Of a DNA stretch of 64,000 nt, positions 9,788 through 19,015 are shown piece by piece; within the stretch, counting starts at the first letter, position 1, and each line of letters begins with the position of its first letter. The notes below the pieces were generated by a model that had not been told where the DNA came from, ran no database searches, and worked only from the letters and a program-made list of their open reading frames with translations. The stretch spans positions 169,929 to 233,928 of the forward strand of contig NZ_JAIVAR010000004.1 of NCBI RefSeq assembly GCF_020171925.1. The letters are read 5' to 3'. Position numbers and translations under genes: made by a program. This DNA is from Rossellomorea aquimaris (GTDB lineage: Bacteria > Bacillota > Bacilli > Bacillales > Bacillaceae_B).

Positions 9788-10384
9788 TTATACAAAATCG
9801 TTGATCTCTGCCCTCAGCTTCTTCAGGGCATTTCCTCGGTGGCTGATGCTACTCTTTTCTTCAGGAGAAAGTTCCGCCATTGTTTTTCCTAAAGATGGGA
9901 CAAAGAAAATCGGATCATAACCAAATCCTTTTGTTCCGCGTCTTTCCTGGAGGATCTCCCCTTCGCATGTACCATGGACCGTTCTCGTTTCAATCCCTGG
10001 ACCGGCAATCGCAAGGACACAGTGAAATCTTGCACTTCGGTCACCTCCTGGGACATCCTTCAATTCCTCAAGCACCTTGTCCATATTTGCCTCGTCATTC
10101 TTCTCTTCCCCTGCATACCGGGCAGAATAGACGCCAGGACGTCCTTCCAGTGCATCAATCGATAGTCCTGAATCATCAGCGATTACGAGCGCATCCAATT
10201 CCTTCGCCACAGTCTCCGCCTTCAGTATCGCATTCTCCTCAAATGTCGTACCCGTCTCCTCGACATCCTCGATATGAGGGAGGTCTAGTAGTGTTTGTAC
10301 CTCATAACCGAATGGCGCAAACATATTTTCAAATTCTTTCGCTTTTCCCTTATTTTTGGTGGCGATGATCACACGTTTTTCCAT
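9788..10384 (-). CDS. rdgB: RdgB/HAM1-family XTP/dITP pyrophosphatase
   Basis: Removes non-canonical purine nucleotides (dITP, XTP) by hydrolysis to monophosphate and pyrophosphate, keeping them out of DNA and RNA. Family motifs are present: [12 protein letters not shown] near the N terminus, [33 protein letters not shown] and GFGYDPIF, ending with [11 protein letters not shown]. 198 residues from the ATG at 10384, which aligns with B. subtilis YsnA; the open frame upstream of it overlaps rph and is not needed. The gap to rph is only 16 nt, so they share an operon. Confidence 0.95.
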   Translation of the reverse strand: MEKRVIIATKNKGKAKEFENMFAPFGYEVQTLLDLPHIEDVEETGTTFEENAILKAETVAKELDALVIADDSGLSIDALEGRPGVYSARYAGEEKNDEANMDKVLEELKDVPGGDRSARFHCVLAIAGPGIETRTVHGTCEGEILQERRGTKGFGYDPIFFVPSLGKTMAELSPEEKSSISHRGNALKKLRAEINDFV

Positions 10385-10400
10385 GCCCTGATCTCTCCCC

Positions 10401-11138
10401 TCACTGCATTCTTTGTGCCAGTTCACCAAGGGCACTCTTTTGCATTTCGAATAGTTGCTGAATTCCATCTTGGCCCAGTGCAAGCAATTCGTTCAATTGG
10501 TTCATGGTGAAAGTTGCTTCTTCCCCTGTACCCTGTAGCTCAACAAATTCCCCTTCACCTGTCATGATGATGTTCATATCGACCATCGCTTGACTGTCCT
10601 CGATATAATTTAGGTCAAGTACCGCTCCATGCTCCTCTACAATTCCTACGCTTGTTGCGGCTAAATAACTTTTTAGAGGGAAAGAAGATATCTTTTTATT
10701 ATCTTGTAATTTACCTAGCGCGAGTGCCATGGCAACAAAGGCACCGGTAATGGACGCAGTCCGTGTTCCGCCATCCGCCTGGATCACATCACAATCGATC
10801 CAGATCGTGCGCTCCCCGATGGCGTCAAGATCAACGACTGCCCTTAAGGCACGTCCGATCAAACGCTGGATTTCCATCGTTCTTCCTGAAACCTTCCCTT
10901 TTGATGATTCACGGATATTCCTTGTTTCCGTCGCTCGCGGGAGCATGGAATACTCAGCAGTGATCCAGCCTTTTCCACTGTTCCTCATGAACGGGGGAAC
11001 GCGATCTTCAATGCTTGCATTGCAGATCACCTTTGTATTGCCAACCGTGATCAAAACAGACCCTTCAGGGTGCATGACATATCCTGTTTCCATTTTTACA
11101 TCTCTCAGTTGATTCTTTTCTCTTCCATCAGCTCTCAT
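10401..11138 (-). CDS. rph: Ribonuclease PH
   Basis: Phosphorolytic 3'-5' exoribonuclease that trims tRNA precursors. 245 residues with the RNase PH core: R..R contacts in RATETRN, the phosphate-binding [16 protein letters not shown], and the catalytic-site segment [17 protein letters not shown]. The start is the ATG at 11138 (product [12 protein letters not shown]) with AGGAGG 7-8 nt upstream. First gene of the rph-rdgB-ysnB operon and separated from gerM by a terminator. Confidence 0.97.
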   Translation of the reverse strand: MRADGREKNQLRDVKMETGYVMHPEGSVLITVGNTKVICNASIEDRVPPFMRNSGKGWITAEYSMLPRATETRNIRESSKGKVSGRTMEIQRLIGRALRAVVDLDAIGERTIWIDCDVIQADGGTRTASITGAFVAMALALGKLQDNKKISSFPLKSYLAATSVGIVEEHGAVLDLNYIEDSQAMVDMNIIMTGEGEFVELQGTGEEATFTMNQLNELLALGQDGIQQLFEMQKSALGELAQRMQ

Positions 11139-11193
11139 TGTTGATCCTCCTGTACTGCTCGATTTCCATTCATATGTAAAAGTTCTTCTCAAA

Positions 11194-11224
11194 AAAGAGA
11201 AGAGGTGGCATTAGCCCACCTCTT
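11194..11224 (-). terminator. Terminator of gerM
   Basis: 9-bp stem AAGAGGTGG / CCACCTCTT with a short bulged loop, followed on the minus strand by CTCTTTTTT. Confidence 0.85.
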
Positions 11225-11260
11225 TCTTTGTTCTATAATAGTATATCAAAAAATGATCAT

Positions 11261-12340
11261 TTAAAAACTAATTGCATTCACATTTTCTGGACGGGTCACT
11301 GGTTCGGTCACCTGCTCGCCATCCTTGCTGACGGTAGTCGCCTCTCCATTCACGAGTACAGATACGCCTTTAACCCCTTTTTGCTCAGTCAGTGAAAGGA
11401 CGAGTGTATTCAGCATATGCTCTGAAACGACTTTCTCTTCAATGCTTCCATATACCGCTTCATTGAAGTTAAGAGTGACCGTCCCATCTTTCAACGAAGG
11501 ATCATCCAGGAGTGCAGCTCCGGTAAAGTCGCTTGCGAGAGATGAACCATATCCCGGCCCTTCAATAAGTTCCTGGACGACCGCTTTTACTTCATCAGAT
11601 TCGTTGGAACTTACCCGCTTTGTTACCGGTACATAGTATGATTGTGAATCGGTCTGCGCCACGTAATAGACCGTCACCGGTTTCGTACTCGTCGGATCGG
11701 CCACACCGCTAGTATCGACATTGATCCCCATTTTCCTGGATAATCCGGATTCATCGATCGGTGTACCGTTAACAGGCATTTCCGTCAGCGGGTAGCCGTT
11801 CACGCGAAGCTCGACCTTTTCAACTGAATCAAACTGTGTCAGTGTCCATGTGACCGACTGAAGGATTTTTTGTTCATCCTCAGGCTGGTAATTATTGAAT
11901 TCCGGTGAAAAGTCAGCAATGGCCTTCCCATCCTTGATATTCACTGTCACCTGGGTATCCGCAGGAAGGACTCCCCTGAAGCCATTCGGCAAAATGTTTT
12001 GGACCGGTCCATTCACCACCAGGTATTCCAGTGCCTGTTTGGCGACACTTTCATTATTCGGTAGAGGCAATGATTGCGAAACAACATATCCATTTTTATC
12101 AATCAAGTAGAGCTCTGTCATCACCGTTTTTTCAGCGGCTTCCTCTTTGCTTGCCGTATCCTTTCCTTCTCCCTCTTTACTAGCGGCAGTATCTACTTTC
12201 TCACCCTCTTTTAAGTAAGATACATCCTGTGGCGGATCGATTTTTTCTTTATCCCCGAAACTTAACAGCCCGCAACCAGAAAGATATACTGAAGATGCTA
12301 ACACCGTTACAGCAATTGACACTTTCGCTTTTTTTGACAT
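11261..12340 (-). CDS. gerM: Germination/sporulation lipoprotein GerM
   Basis: Lipoprotein needed for sporulation septum and engulfment-zone assembly and for later germination in B. subtilis. The signal peptide ends in a lipobox LSGC with Cys23 as the lipidation site. After a low-complexity charged linker (Glu/Lys/Ala-rich) come two GerMN domains in tandem (about 80-200 and 225-340; NGFRGVLP..., then DFTGAALLDDPS...). 359 residues from the ATG at 12340, preceded by AGGAGG. It follows racE behind a terminator, so it probably has its own promoter in the 12341-12563 gap. Confidence 0.95.
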   Translation of the reverse strand: MSKKAKVSIAVTVLASSVYLSGCGLLSFGDKEKIDPPQDVSYLKEGEKVDTAASKEGEGKDTASKEEAAEKTVMTELYLIDKNGYVVSQSLPLPNNESVAKQALEYLVVNGPVQNILPNGFRGVLPADTQVTVNIKDGKAIADFSPEFNNYQPEDEQKILQSVTWTLTQFDSVEKVELRVNGYPLTEMPVNGTPIDESGLSRKMGINVDTSGVADPTSTKPVTVYYVAQTDSQSYYVPVTKRVSSNESDEVKAVVQELIEGPGYGSSLASDFTGAALLDDPSLKDGTVTLNFNEAVYGSIEEKVVSEHMLNTLVLSLTEQKGVKGVSVLVNGEATTVSKDGEQVTEPVTRPENVNAISF

Positions 12341-12563
12341 CGCGAAACCTCCTAAAAGACAGTTTGTACTACATATATACGAGCCCCCTTCCTGAAATAG
12401 ACCGAAACTTTTCAGAAAAGGAGACAAACTTTTTTAAGAGGTTGCATCCTTGGATGGAATCTTGGATTATTTTCTGCAATTCCATTTTGGATCGATACAA
12501 AGCATCCATCTACAATCAAACACTCAATTCGTTTATACGCTTCATTAAATCTGTCTCCGCACA

Positions 12564-12611
12564 TAAAAAACCATCCGGCTTGAGACACGAATGTCTTAAA
12601 GCCGGATGGTT
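12564..12611 (-). terminator. Terminator of the marR-racE operon
   Basis: 11-bp stem AACCATCCGGC / GCCGGATGGTT with an internal mini-hairpin (AAGACA...TGTCTC), followed by six U on the minus strand. The racE stop codon lies inside the loop side, an unusually tight arrangement. Confidence 0.88.
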
Positions 12612-13390
12612 TCAGCGCTGACGGTTCCTATATTGAGCCAATCAGTGGCGATTTGTGAAAACAAAAGGGATGAGCCGGTCGTAAAGAAACGGTGCTGAGG
12701 CACTTTCTTCCCTCGGTATAGAAGATTGTAATAATCCAGTATTGTACTGATTTCCCTGGCCGTTTCATCTCCTGAACTGATGACGCTCACCTGTCCCCCC
12801 ATAAACGCCTGTATCTTCTTCTGCAATAAAGGGTAGTGTGTACAGCCTAAGATCAGTGTATCGATGTCTGTATCCTTCAATCCCGAGAGCGTCTCTTTCA
12901 CGATTGAATCCGCTGTCGGACTATTGTATTCCCCGCTCTCTACTAACGGCACGAACTTCGGGCAAGCCAGAGGACTCACCTCGAGGCTACCGTGCAGTGA
13001 ATGAAGTGCTTCTTCATATGCTCCACTGTTGATCGTCCCGACCGTACCCAGTACCCCGATCTTTTTATTATACGTATGCTTGATCGCTGCCCTCGCCCCA
13101 GGGTGGATGACACCGATGACCGGGATATCCAGGTGCGTCTGGATTTCGTCAAGCACGACCGCGGTCGCCGTGTTGCATGCGATGATGAGCATTTTGATAT
13201 CATACTGAAGCAGATAATCCGTCATCTGCCATGTAAACTTCTTCACTTCTTCTGCAGATCGCGGTCCATAAGGACATCTGGCTGTATCTCCAAGATAATA
13301 GATCGTTTCTTTCGGCAATTGACGCATGACCTCTTTCGCCACCGTCAAACCGCCAACACCTGAATCGATGACGCCTATTGGTTGAATCAC
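12596..13390 (-). CDS. racE: Glutamate racemase
   Basis: Interconverts L- and D-glutamate for peptidoglycan (and for poly-gamma-glutamate where present). The two catalytic cysteines are in ACNTAT (Cys72) and GCTHYP (about Cys183); DSGVGGLTV near the N terminus and YGPRS are also conserved. 264 residues. GTG start at 13390 with GAGGG 6 nt upstream. It begins 9 nt after the MarR-type regulator, so the two are co-transcribed. Confidence 0.96.
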   Translation of the reverse strand: MIQPIGVIDSGVGGLTVAKEVMRQLPKETIYYLGDTARCPYGPRSAEEVKKFTWQMTDYLLQYDIKMLIIACNTATAVVLDEIQTHLDIPVIGVIHPGARAAIKHTYNKKIGVLGTVGTINSGAYEEALHSLHGSLEVSPLACPKFVPLVESGEYNSPTADSIVKETLSGLKDTDIDTLILGCTHYPLLQKKIQAFMGGQVSVISSGDETAREISTILDYYNLLYRGKKVPQHRFFTTGSSLLFSQIATDWLNIGTVSAETIRL

Positions 13391-13399
13391 TTTATTCCC

Positions 13400-13855
13400 T
13401 CACTCTGGTTTCATTTCTTGATGCAGCTTCGCTAGATTCTTTTTTAAGACGAGCACTTCGTCTTCAGAAAAGTCTTCTAGGACACTTTGAAGATAATTCT
13501 GCCTCTTTTCAATCACTTCTTCAATGATTCTTTCGCCCTCTTTTAACATATGAATCCGGACGACCCGTCTGTCATTCTCATCCTTCACTCTTTCGACCAG
13601 TTCATTCTTTTCCATGCGGTCAACAAGGTCGGTTGTCGTACTGCATGCAAGATACATTTTATTCGAAAGATCACCGATCGTCATGTCACCGTATTCAAAC
13701 AACCATTGAAGTGCGATGAACTGAGGAGGGGTCAGAGTGTATTGACTCAGGATTTCCCGTCCTTTTTGTTTAATGATGGAGGATATGTATCTTAAGTCTT
13801 TTTCAATATCTGCTACAACCTGCTCATCGGCAAGCTGGACTTCTTCTTTATTCAT
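13400..13855 (-). CDS. ysmB: MarR-family transcriptional regulator (B. subtilis YsmB-like)
   Basis: 151-residue winged-helix regulator with the MarR core: dimerisation helices at both ends and a recognition region TIGDLSNKMYLACSTTTDLVDRMEKNELVERVKDENDRR (wing DENDRR). The ligand and targets are not visible. The ATG at 13855 has AAGGAG upstream; a second ATG 4 nt earlier is out of frame and stops at once. Operon with racE. It is named by position and family only. Confidence 0.85.
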   Translation of the reverse strand: MNKEEVQLADEQVVADIEKDLRYISSIIKQKGREILSQYTLTPPQFIALQWLFEYGDMTIGDLSNKMYLACSTTTDLVDRMEKNELVERVKDENDRRVVRIHMLKEGERIIEEVIEKRQNYLQSVLEDFSEDEVLVLKKNLAKLHQEMKPE

Positions 13856-14019
13856 TCATGATTCTCCTTTTGGCTTCTAGAACTCGAGTAAGTAACATTT
13901 TTCCCCGGCAAATGAGCGTGACAGCCGCCGGGTTTGCCTACTAGCATTTTCTCTTTTTTTTAGATAAATTTCAAGAAAAGTCCTGAATTATTTCAGTTTC
14001 AACTAACGGGTAAAACTAA

Positions 14020-14087
14020 AAGGGACTGACTCCCATTTGTACAATAAACGGTTAACCCGGCTAATTGTGCATAAGAATCAGTCCCTT
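14020..14087 (-). terminator. Terminator of gerE
   Basis: A long hairpin: outer stem AAGGGACTGA / TCAGTCCCTT plus inner paired segments, beginning 4 nt after the gerE stop. The minus strand continues TTAGTTTT. Confidence 0.85.
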
Positions 14088-14091
14088 ACTG

Positions 14092-14316
14092 TTAAAGCTT
14101 GAGTTCCCCCATGCGAAGAAGCTCTACAACTGCCTGAGATCGCCCCTTCACTCCAAGCTTTTGCATGGCGTTGGAAATATGATTCCGAACTGTCTTTTCA
14201 CTGATAAATAAATCACCAGCTATTTCTTTTGTTGTTTTATCTTGGACTAACAGTTCGAATACTTCTTTTTCTCTCTTTGTGAGCAACGGTTTGTGTGTAA
14301 AATCATTGTCCTTCAA
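14092..14316 (-). CDS. gerE: Late mother-cell sporulation regulator GerE
   Basis: 74-residue stand-alone LuxR-type helix-turn-helix protein that modulates sigma-K dependent spore-coat genes. The sequence KTTKEIAGDLFISEKTVRNH carries the recognition helix and is almost the same as B. subtilis GerE. The start codon is TTG at 14316, with AAGGAGG about 10 nt upstream and no in-frame ATG. Monocistronic, with its own terminator and a plausible sigma-K promoter. Confidence 0.98.
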   Translation of the reverse strand: MKDNDFTHKPLLTKREKEVFELLVQDKTTKEIAGDLFISEKTVRNHISNAMQKLGVKGRSQAVVELLRMGELKL

Positions 14317-14382
14317 TTATGGTAACCCTCCTTGCCTTCGCCAGCTTTAAACCGCGGGGATGGGTATTGTTGGTCGTCAGAA

Positions 14383-14410
14383 TATCATATGTGAAGGGTC
14401 GGTTTAGAGT
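14383..14410 (-). promoter_or_regulatory. Candidate sigma-K promoter of gerE
   Basis: The minus strand carries CATATGATA (fits CATAnnnTA, -10) at 14383-14391, with AC 17 nt upstream (-35 core) at 14409-14410. B. subtilis gerE is transcribed by sigma-K, so both context and motif fit. The -35 is very short, so this is tentative. Confidence 0.5.
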
Positions 14411-14464
14411 GACTTAGAGAAGAAGGAAATTATGAAAATAGGCTGCGATTCATTCACACACGAT

Positions 14465-14935
14465 TCATGATGAGGAGGACATGACGGATGGACTGTCAAA
14501 CTTCCCTCTCATCTCTTCTGTCCAAGGAACACCTTTTCCCGTTTTACGCGAAATCTGTACCATCGTCCCTCTACCAACGAAGCAGACATCTTGCTTTTCA
14601 TTTACGCCCATATAATGCAGATCGACTGATGAATTTCCTACGGTTGCTGCCTTGACATAAACCTTTAAGCGTTCGCCAAAGTATACTTGCCTCAGAAAGT
14701 CACACTGCAGATCTGCTACAACCGGAATCGTGTCATGATCAGGCGCTACCCAATCCTGCATAAATCCTTTGTATTTAAAAAAGTCGGTTCTCGCTTCCTC
14801 GAAATATGTAAATGGAATGGTGTTATTCAAATGTCCAAACATATCCGTCTCGGAAAAACGAACCTTTACATCGATGGAGAAATGAAATTCTTTTTGCCAT
14901 GTGTCTATATCTTTAATGTATGTAATGTGTTTCAA
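14465..14935 (-). CDS. ysmA: Hotdog-fold acyl-CoA thioesterase (4HBT type, B. subtilis YsmA-like)
   Basis: 156-residue 4HBT-type thioesterase. The active-site strand-helix motif is FSETDMFGHLNNT (Asp plus G-H-x-N), with the family's QCDFLRQVYFGERLKVYV core. Such enzymes hydrolyse acyl-CoA or acyl-ACP; chain length cannot be told. The start is TTG at 14935 with AGGAGG 7 nt upstream. A near-perfect FadR operator lies 31 nt upstream of the start, linking it to fatty-acid degradation control. Confidence 0.85.
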   Translation of the reverse strand: MKHITYIKDIDTWQKEFHFSIDVKVRFSETDMFGHLNNTIPFTYFEEARTDFFKYKGFMQDWVAPDHDTIPVVADLQCDFLRQVYFGERLKVYVKAATVGNSSVDLHYMGVNEKQDVCFVGRGTMVQISRKTGKGVPWTEEMRGKFDSPSVMSSSS

Positions 14936-14965
14936 AATGGCGCCTCCTTATCGGTAATTTAAAAT

Positions 14966-14981
14966 GAATGAATGTTCATTC
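14966..14981. promoter_or_regulatory. FadR operator upstream of the thioesterase gene
   Basis: GAATGAATGTTCATTC: 7-bp inverted arms (GAATGAA/TTCATTC), close to the B. subtilis FadR consensus TGAATGA-N4-TCATTCA and to the box in front of fadR at 36701-36718. Confidence 0.75.
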
Positions 14982-15221
14982 TTTTCTGTTTATTATAATC
15001 GTTTTGGCTCCATTTAGGAACCGTTTCGGCTCAAAAACTTGGACTTGGGGCGGACTCTGCTATTGAATCCAGGTTTTTCATGTGTGCTTGAAGCAAATGA
15101 TTGATTGTTACCTATAAAATAATTTGGAACGATCTACAGATTTATTTAGATGGTGGACGACTGAAGGTAAATCAAGGTTTATTGAGCAGGATTGATTGTC
15201 CATTTTATATTGATCGAAGGG

Positions 15222-15329
15222 AATCTTTCGGTTATGGAGGATAATCTTCGAGTCTGGTTCAATAATCTTTTCGTTTGGGGCAAAAATCTTTCGCTTTTAA
15301 CCATAAATCTTTCAGTTTCAAGAATTATC
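15222..15329. repeat. Array of 12-nt cores at exact 21-nt steps (array 1)
   Basis: The core AATCTTTCGGTT and variants begin at 15222, 15243, 15264, 15285 and 15306, always 21 nt apart, followed by a decayed sixth unit at 15327. The 9 nt between cores are not conserved. The same core and the same 21-nt step recur at 56521-56646. Unit and spacer sizes do not suit CRISPR. It fills much of the gap between the thioesterase operator and the sdhB terminator (14982-15421), where I see no gene. Confidence 0.85.
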
Positions 15330-15414
15330 CCGTCACTTGGGAAAATAAGGAACAACCTCATCACTCCCACCTTCCCATCAGCTCAACTTGGACGCTGCTT
15401 ACTAACGACTCCCA

Positions 15415-15453
15415 CACCCAAAAAAAGCACTTCCCCAAAGGAAAGTGCTTTTT
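15415..15453 (-). terminator. Terminator of sdhCAB
   Basis: 11-bp stem AAAAAGCACTT / AAGTGCTTTTT, 8 nt after the sdhB stop, with a U-run on the minus strand. Confidence 0.88.
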
Positions 15454-15460
15454 AAAGTCA

Positions 15461-16228
15461 TTAGTCTACCATATGGTCGCTTCCGAAGAAGTTTTTGAAC
15501 ATTTGGAAAGATGTTTCGCGGTTCAGTGCTGCGATGGATGTTGTCAAAGGGATTCCCTTCGGACAAGATTGTACGCAGTTTTGAGAGTTACCGCAGTTGG
15601 CAAGGCCTCCGTCACCCATGATGGACTCCAGACGCTCGTCTTTGTTCATGGCACCTGTTGGGTGAGCATTGAACAGACGGACTTGGGAAAGCGGTGCAGG
15701 ACCGATGAAATCAGATTTACTGTTTACATTCGGACAAGCCTCCAAACAAACTCCACACGTCATGCATTTGGATAATTCGTATGCCCATTGACGCTTTTTC
15801 TCCGGCATACGTGGTCCAGGACCAAGGTCGTATGTCCCGTCGATCGGGATCCATGCCTTCACTTTTTTCAAGCTGTCGAACATGCGGCTTCGGTCGACCT
15901 GCAAGTCGCGCACAACCGGGAATGTCTTCATCGGAGCCAATCGGATCGGCTGCTCCAGCTGATCGACTAGGGCTGTACATGATTGTCTAGGTTTTCCGTT
16001 GATGACCATCGAACATGCTCCGCAAACTTCTTCTAGGCAGTTCATGTCCCAGTTGATCGGGGTAGTTGCTTCCCCTTTCGCATTGACCGGATTACGGCGG
16101 ATTTCCATAAGGGCGGAAATCACGTTCATGTTCGGACGATAAGCGAGTTCAAATTCTTCTTGGTAAGAAGCTGCTTCAGGGCCGTCTTGACGAGTAATGA
16201 TAAAACGGACTTTCTTGTTTTCACTCAT
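15461..16228 (-). CDS. sdhB: Succinate dehydrogenase iron-sulfur subunit
   Basis: Electron-transfer subunit of membrane complex II. A [2Fe-2S] site sits in the N-terminal ferredoxin fold (CLEEVCGAC followed by QSC). The C-terminal domain has CMTCGVCLEACP and CVQSCPKG for the further clusters. 255 residues from the ATG at 16228, which shares one base with the sdhA TGA stop (TGATG) and has GGGGGA 8 nt upstream; a GTG one codon earlier is less well spaced. Last gene of sdhCAB. Confidence 0.98.
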   Translation of the reverse strand: MSENKKVRFIITRQDGPEAASYQEEFELAYRPNMNVISALMEIRRNPVNAKGEATTPINWDMNCLEEVCGACSMVINGKPRQSCTALVDQLEQPIRLAPMKTFPVVRDLQVDRSRMFDSLKKVKAWIPIDGTYDLGPGPRMPEKKRQWAYELSKCMTCGVCLEACPNVNSKSDFIGPAPLSQVRLFNAHPTGAMNKDERLESIMGDGGLANCGNSQNCVQSCPKGIPLTTSIAALNRETSFQMFKNFFGSDHMVD

Positions 16229-17991
16229 CACTTACTTCCCCCTTTACTCTTAGAATAGTCGCGCTTACGAGGTGCGATCATGCTTGTATCGACTTCTTCA
16301 TAGTGGAATTCAGGTGAATTCGTTGTGGCATTATATTTTGCCATCGTCGTTTTAAGGAATTCTTCGTCATTACGCTCAGGGAATTCCGGCTTATAGTGTG
16401 CACCGCGGCTTTCGTTACGGTTGAGTGCCCCGATTGTGATGACTCGGGCAAGCTGAAGCATGTTCCAAAGTTGACGTGTGAACGTTGCACCTTGGTTGCT
16501 CCATTTAGCCGTATCATTGATATTGATATTTTTGTAGCGTTCCATAAGCTCGACAATCTTGGCGTCTGTTTCTTTCAATTTATCATTATGACGTACAACC
16601 GTTACGTTATCGGTCATCCATTCACCAAGCTCTTTGTGGAGGACGTACGCATTTTCGGTTCCATTCATGGACATGATTTCGTTCCACTTTTCCTCTTCTT
16701 GCTTCACATGGCGCTCGAATACGGAAGAAGGAATGCTTTCAACTGACTTTTCAAGCCCTTGGATATACTTCACCGCATTCGGTCCTGCTACCATACCGCC
16801 GTAGATGGCTGAAAGCAATGAATTGGCACCAAGTCGGTTCGCGCCGTGCTGTGAATAATCACATTCCCCTGCAGCGAATAGACCCGGGATATTCGTCATT
16901 TGATCGTAATCGACCCATAGTCCACCCATTGAATAGTGAACGGCAGGGAAGATCTTCATTGGTACTTTACGTGGGTCATCACCCATGAATTTCTCATAGA
17001 TTTCGATGATTCCACCAAGCTTGACATCCAGTTCCTTGGAATCTTTATGGGAAAGATCAAGGTAAACCATGTTTTCTCCATTAATACCGAGCTTTTGATT
17101 GACGCAAACATCGAAGATTTCACGTGTCGCGATATCACGCGGTACAAGGTTTCCGTATGCCGGATATTTCTCTTCAAGGAAATACCAAGGCTTACCGTCT
17201 TTATATGTCCATACACGTCCGCCTTCACCACGTGCAGATTCACTCATGAGGCGAAGCTTGTCATCACCAGGGATGGCTGTCGGGTGAATTTGGATGAACT
17301 CACCGTTTGCATAATATGCACCTTGCTGGTAAACGATCGAAGCGGCTGACCCAGTGTTGATGACCGAGTTCGTGGACTTACCGAAGATGATCCCCGGTCC
17401 ACCAGTCGCCATGATCACAGCGTCGGCTGCAAATGATTTGATTTCCATCGTTTTAAGGTCTTGGGCAACGATCCCGCGTGCAGCGCCATCGTCATCGACA
17501 ACCACGCCAAGGAATTCCCATCCTTCAAACTTGTTTACTAGACCTGCCACTTCATGGCGACGGACCTGCTCGTCCAATGCATAAAGAAGCTGCTGTCCAG
17601 TCGTTGCACCGGCAAATGCAGTACGGTGATGCTGTGTTCCGCCAAAGCGACGGAAATCAAGCAATCCTTCCGGCGTCCGGTTGAACATGACTCCCATACG
17701 ATCCAGCAAGTGGATGATTCCAGGTGCTGCTTCTGTCATCGCTTTAACAGGAGGCTGATTCGCGAGGAAATCCCCTCCATATACTGTATCGTCAAAGTGT
17801 TCCCAAGGAGAATCCCCTTCCCCTTTTGTATTTACGGCTCCATTAATACCACCTTGAGCACATACAGAGTGAGAACGTTTTACGGGTACAAGTGAGAATA
17901 AATCCACTTCCGTTCCTACTTCTGCTGCTTTGATTGTGGCCATCAAGCCGGCCAATCCACCGCCGACTACAATGATTTTGCCTTTACTCAT
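16228..17991 (-). CDS. sdhA: Succinate dehydrogenase flavoprotein subunit
   Basis: Catalytic subunit oxidising succinate to fumarate. The N-terminal FAD-binding motif is GGGLAGL, and SVCAQGGINGA is the covalent-flavin and active-site region (His in KRSHSVCAQGG). The substrate-site segment is SESARGEGGRVW, followed by HYSMGGLWVD. 587 residues, the Bacillus length. It is translationally coupled to sdhB and lies 66 nt downstream of sdhC. Confidence 0.98.
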   Translation of the reverse strand: MSKGKIIVVGGGLAGLMATIKAAEVGTEVDLFSLVPVKRSHSVCAQGGINGAVNTKGEGDSPWEHFDDTVYGGDFLANQPPVKAMTEAAPGIIHLLDRMGVMFNRTPEGLLDFRRFGGTQHHRTAFAGATTGQQLLYALDEQVRRHEVAGLVNKFEGWEFLGVVVDDDGAARGIVAQDLKTMEIKSFAADAVIMATGGPGIIFGKSTNSVINTGSAASIVYQQGAYYANGEFIQIHPTAIPGDDKLRLMSESARGEGGRVWTYKDGKPWYFLEEKYPAYGNLVPRDIATREIFDVCVNQKLGINGENMVYLDLSHKDSKELDVKLGGIIEIYEKFMGDDPRKVPMKIFPAVHYSMGGLWVDYDQMTNIPGLFAAGECDYSQHGANRLGANSLLSAIYGGMVAGPNAVKYIQGLEKSVESIPSSVFERHVKQEEEKWNEIMSMNGTENAYVLHKELGEWMTDNVTVVRHNDKLKETDAKIVELMERYKNININDTAKWSNQGATFTRQLWNMLQLARVITIGALNRNESRGAHYKPEFPERNDEEFLKTTMAKYNATTNSPEFHYEEVDTSMIAPRKRDYSKSKGGSK

Positions 17992-18057
17992 CGTGACTCA
18001 CTCCTTTTCCTGCAAAGTTGCCAACTGATTTCTATCAGACTTCTATAATTGATTTTC

Positions 18058-18666
18058 TTATACAAATGCGAAGATTGCGCGCAAACCTACAACTGACAAT
18101 GCTACAAAAATTCCGATCGTAACATATGTAGCGATTAATTGAGAACGAGGTGAAACGGTAATCCCCCAGCTCACACAGAATGACCATAAGCCATTAGCAA
18201 AGTGGAAAATCGTTGAAAGCACACCGATTACATAGAATGCAAGCATCAGTGGATTCGATAGGATATTCTCCATCATTTGAAAATTGACTTCGGCTCCGAA
18301 CGCTGCAGCTACCCTTGTTTCCCAGACATGCCATGTAACAAAGATAAACGTGATTACCCCTGAGACACGCTGAAGCAGGAACATCCAGTTACGGAAGTAG
18401 CCGAATCTAGACGCGTTATTCTTTGACGTGAACGCAATGTAAATCCCGTAAATTGCATGGAAATACAATGGTAGGAAGATGATGAAGATTTCAAGGAAAT
18501 AACGGAAAGGCAGACTTTCCATGAAATGTGCCGCTTGATTGAAAGATTCTTCCCCGCCTGTAGCAAAATGGTTCACGACTAAATGTTGAGTTAAAAATAA
18601 TCCAACTGGAATAACACCTAGTAATGAATGAAGCCTACGATAATTAAATTCTCGATTTCCAGCCAT
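18058..18666 (-). CDS. sdhC: Succinate dehydrogenase cytochrome b558 subunit
   Basis: 202-residue membrane anchor with five predicted transmembrane helices. His28, His70, His113 and His155 are all present at the positions of the di-haem axial ligands of B. subtilis SdhC; it binds two haem b and menaquinone. Its ATG is preceded by AAGGGGGG. First gene of sdhCAB, with a good sigma-A promoter about 105 nt upstream of the start codon. Confidence 0.98.
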   Translation of the reverse strand: MAGNREFNYRRLHSLLGVIPVGLFLTQHLVVNHFATGGEESFNQAAHFMESLPFRYFLEIFIIFLPLYFHAIYGIYIAFTSKNNASRFGYFRNWMFLLQRVSGVITFIFVTWHVWETRVAAAFGAEVNFQMMENILSNPLMLAFYVIGVLSTIFHFANGLWSFCVSWGITVSPRSQLIATYVTIGIFVALSVVGLRAIFAFV

Positions 18667-18769
18667 GATTTACCCCCCTTAATCATAAAATATGAGGTCG
18701 TTTTCTAAGCTGAAAGCTCATTAGCCAACGATCCATATTTTATGTTGTAACAATTATGTGACAAGTCTC

Positions 18770-18798
18770 ATTTTACTCCCCTAAAGAGGAAGCGTCAA
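18770..18798 (-). promoter_or_regulatory. Sigma-A promoter of sdhCAB
   Basis: Minus strand: TTGACG (18793-18798), 17-nt spacer, TAAAAT (18770-18775). It leaves a roughly 95-nt leader before sdhC. The rest of the sdhC-yslB gap (18667-19015) is AT-rich. It holds one imperfect Fur-like half site (TGATAAT at 18963-18969) near yslB, which I would not call an operator. Confidence 0.75.
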
Positions 18799-19015
18799 GA
18801 AAACGGATACATTATTTCGACAATATCGCAAAAATATTTTCAATTGAAAGATAACATTAAAAAACGTTCAGCCAGTAGGTTTAATAGTTAGAAAATTCTA
18901 ATAAATTATAAAAAATATTATATCACCAAAATATCCCATCTTCCTTTTTCACAAGTATGGGATGATAATTCTCATTGGGATGTATATAATAGTTTTATAG
19001 AAAGAGGGGATTTAC

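Noticed and set aside
13898..13935. Terminator upstream of the MarR gene
   Set aside because: CCCGGC/GCCGGG can pair, but the stem is 6 bp with a long loop and no U-run, and there is no gene for it to serve.
15192..15455. Open frame across array 1 encoding heptad peptide N-L-S-V-x-x-x
   Set aside because: No convincing ribosome site, spacer codons look random, and related arrays with a 20-nt step cannot hold a frame. Kept only as an alternative in the findings.
18962..18977. Fur box upstream of yslB
   Set aside because: Only one half (TGATAAT) matches; the second half CTCATTG does not, in contrast to the complete boxes at 26.7 and 32.3 kb.
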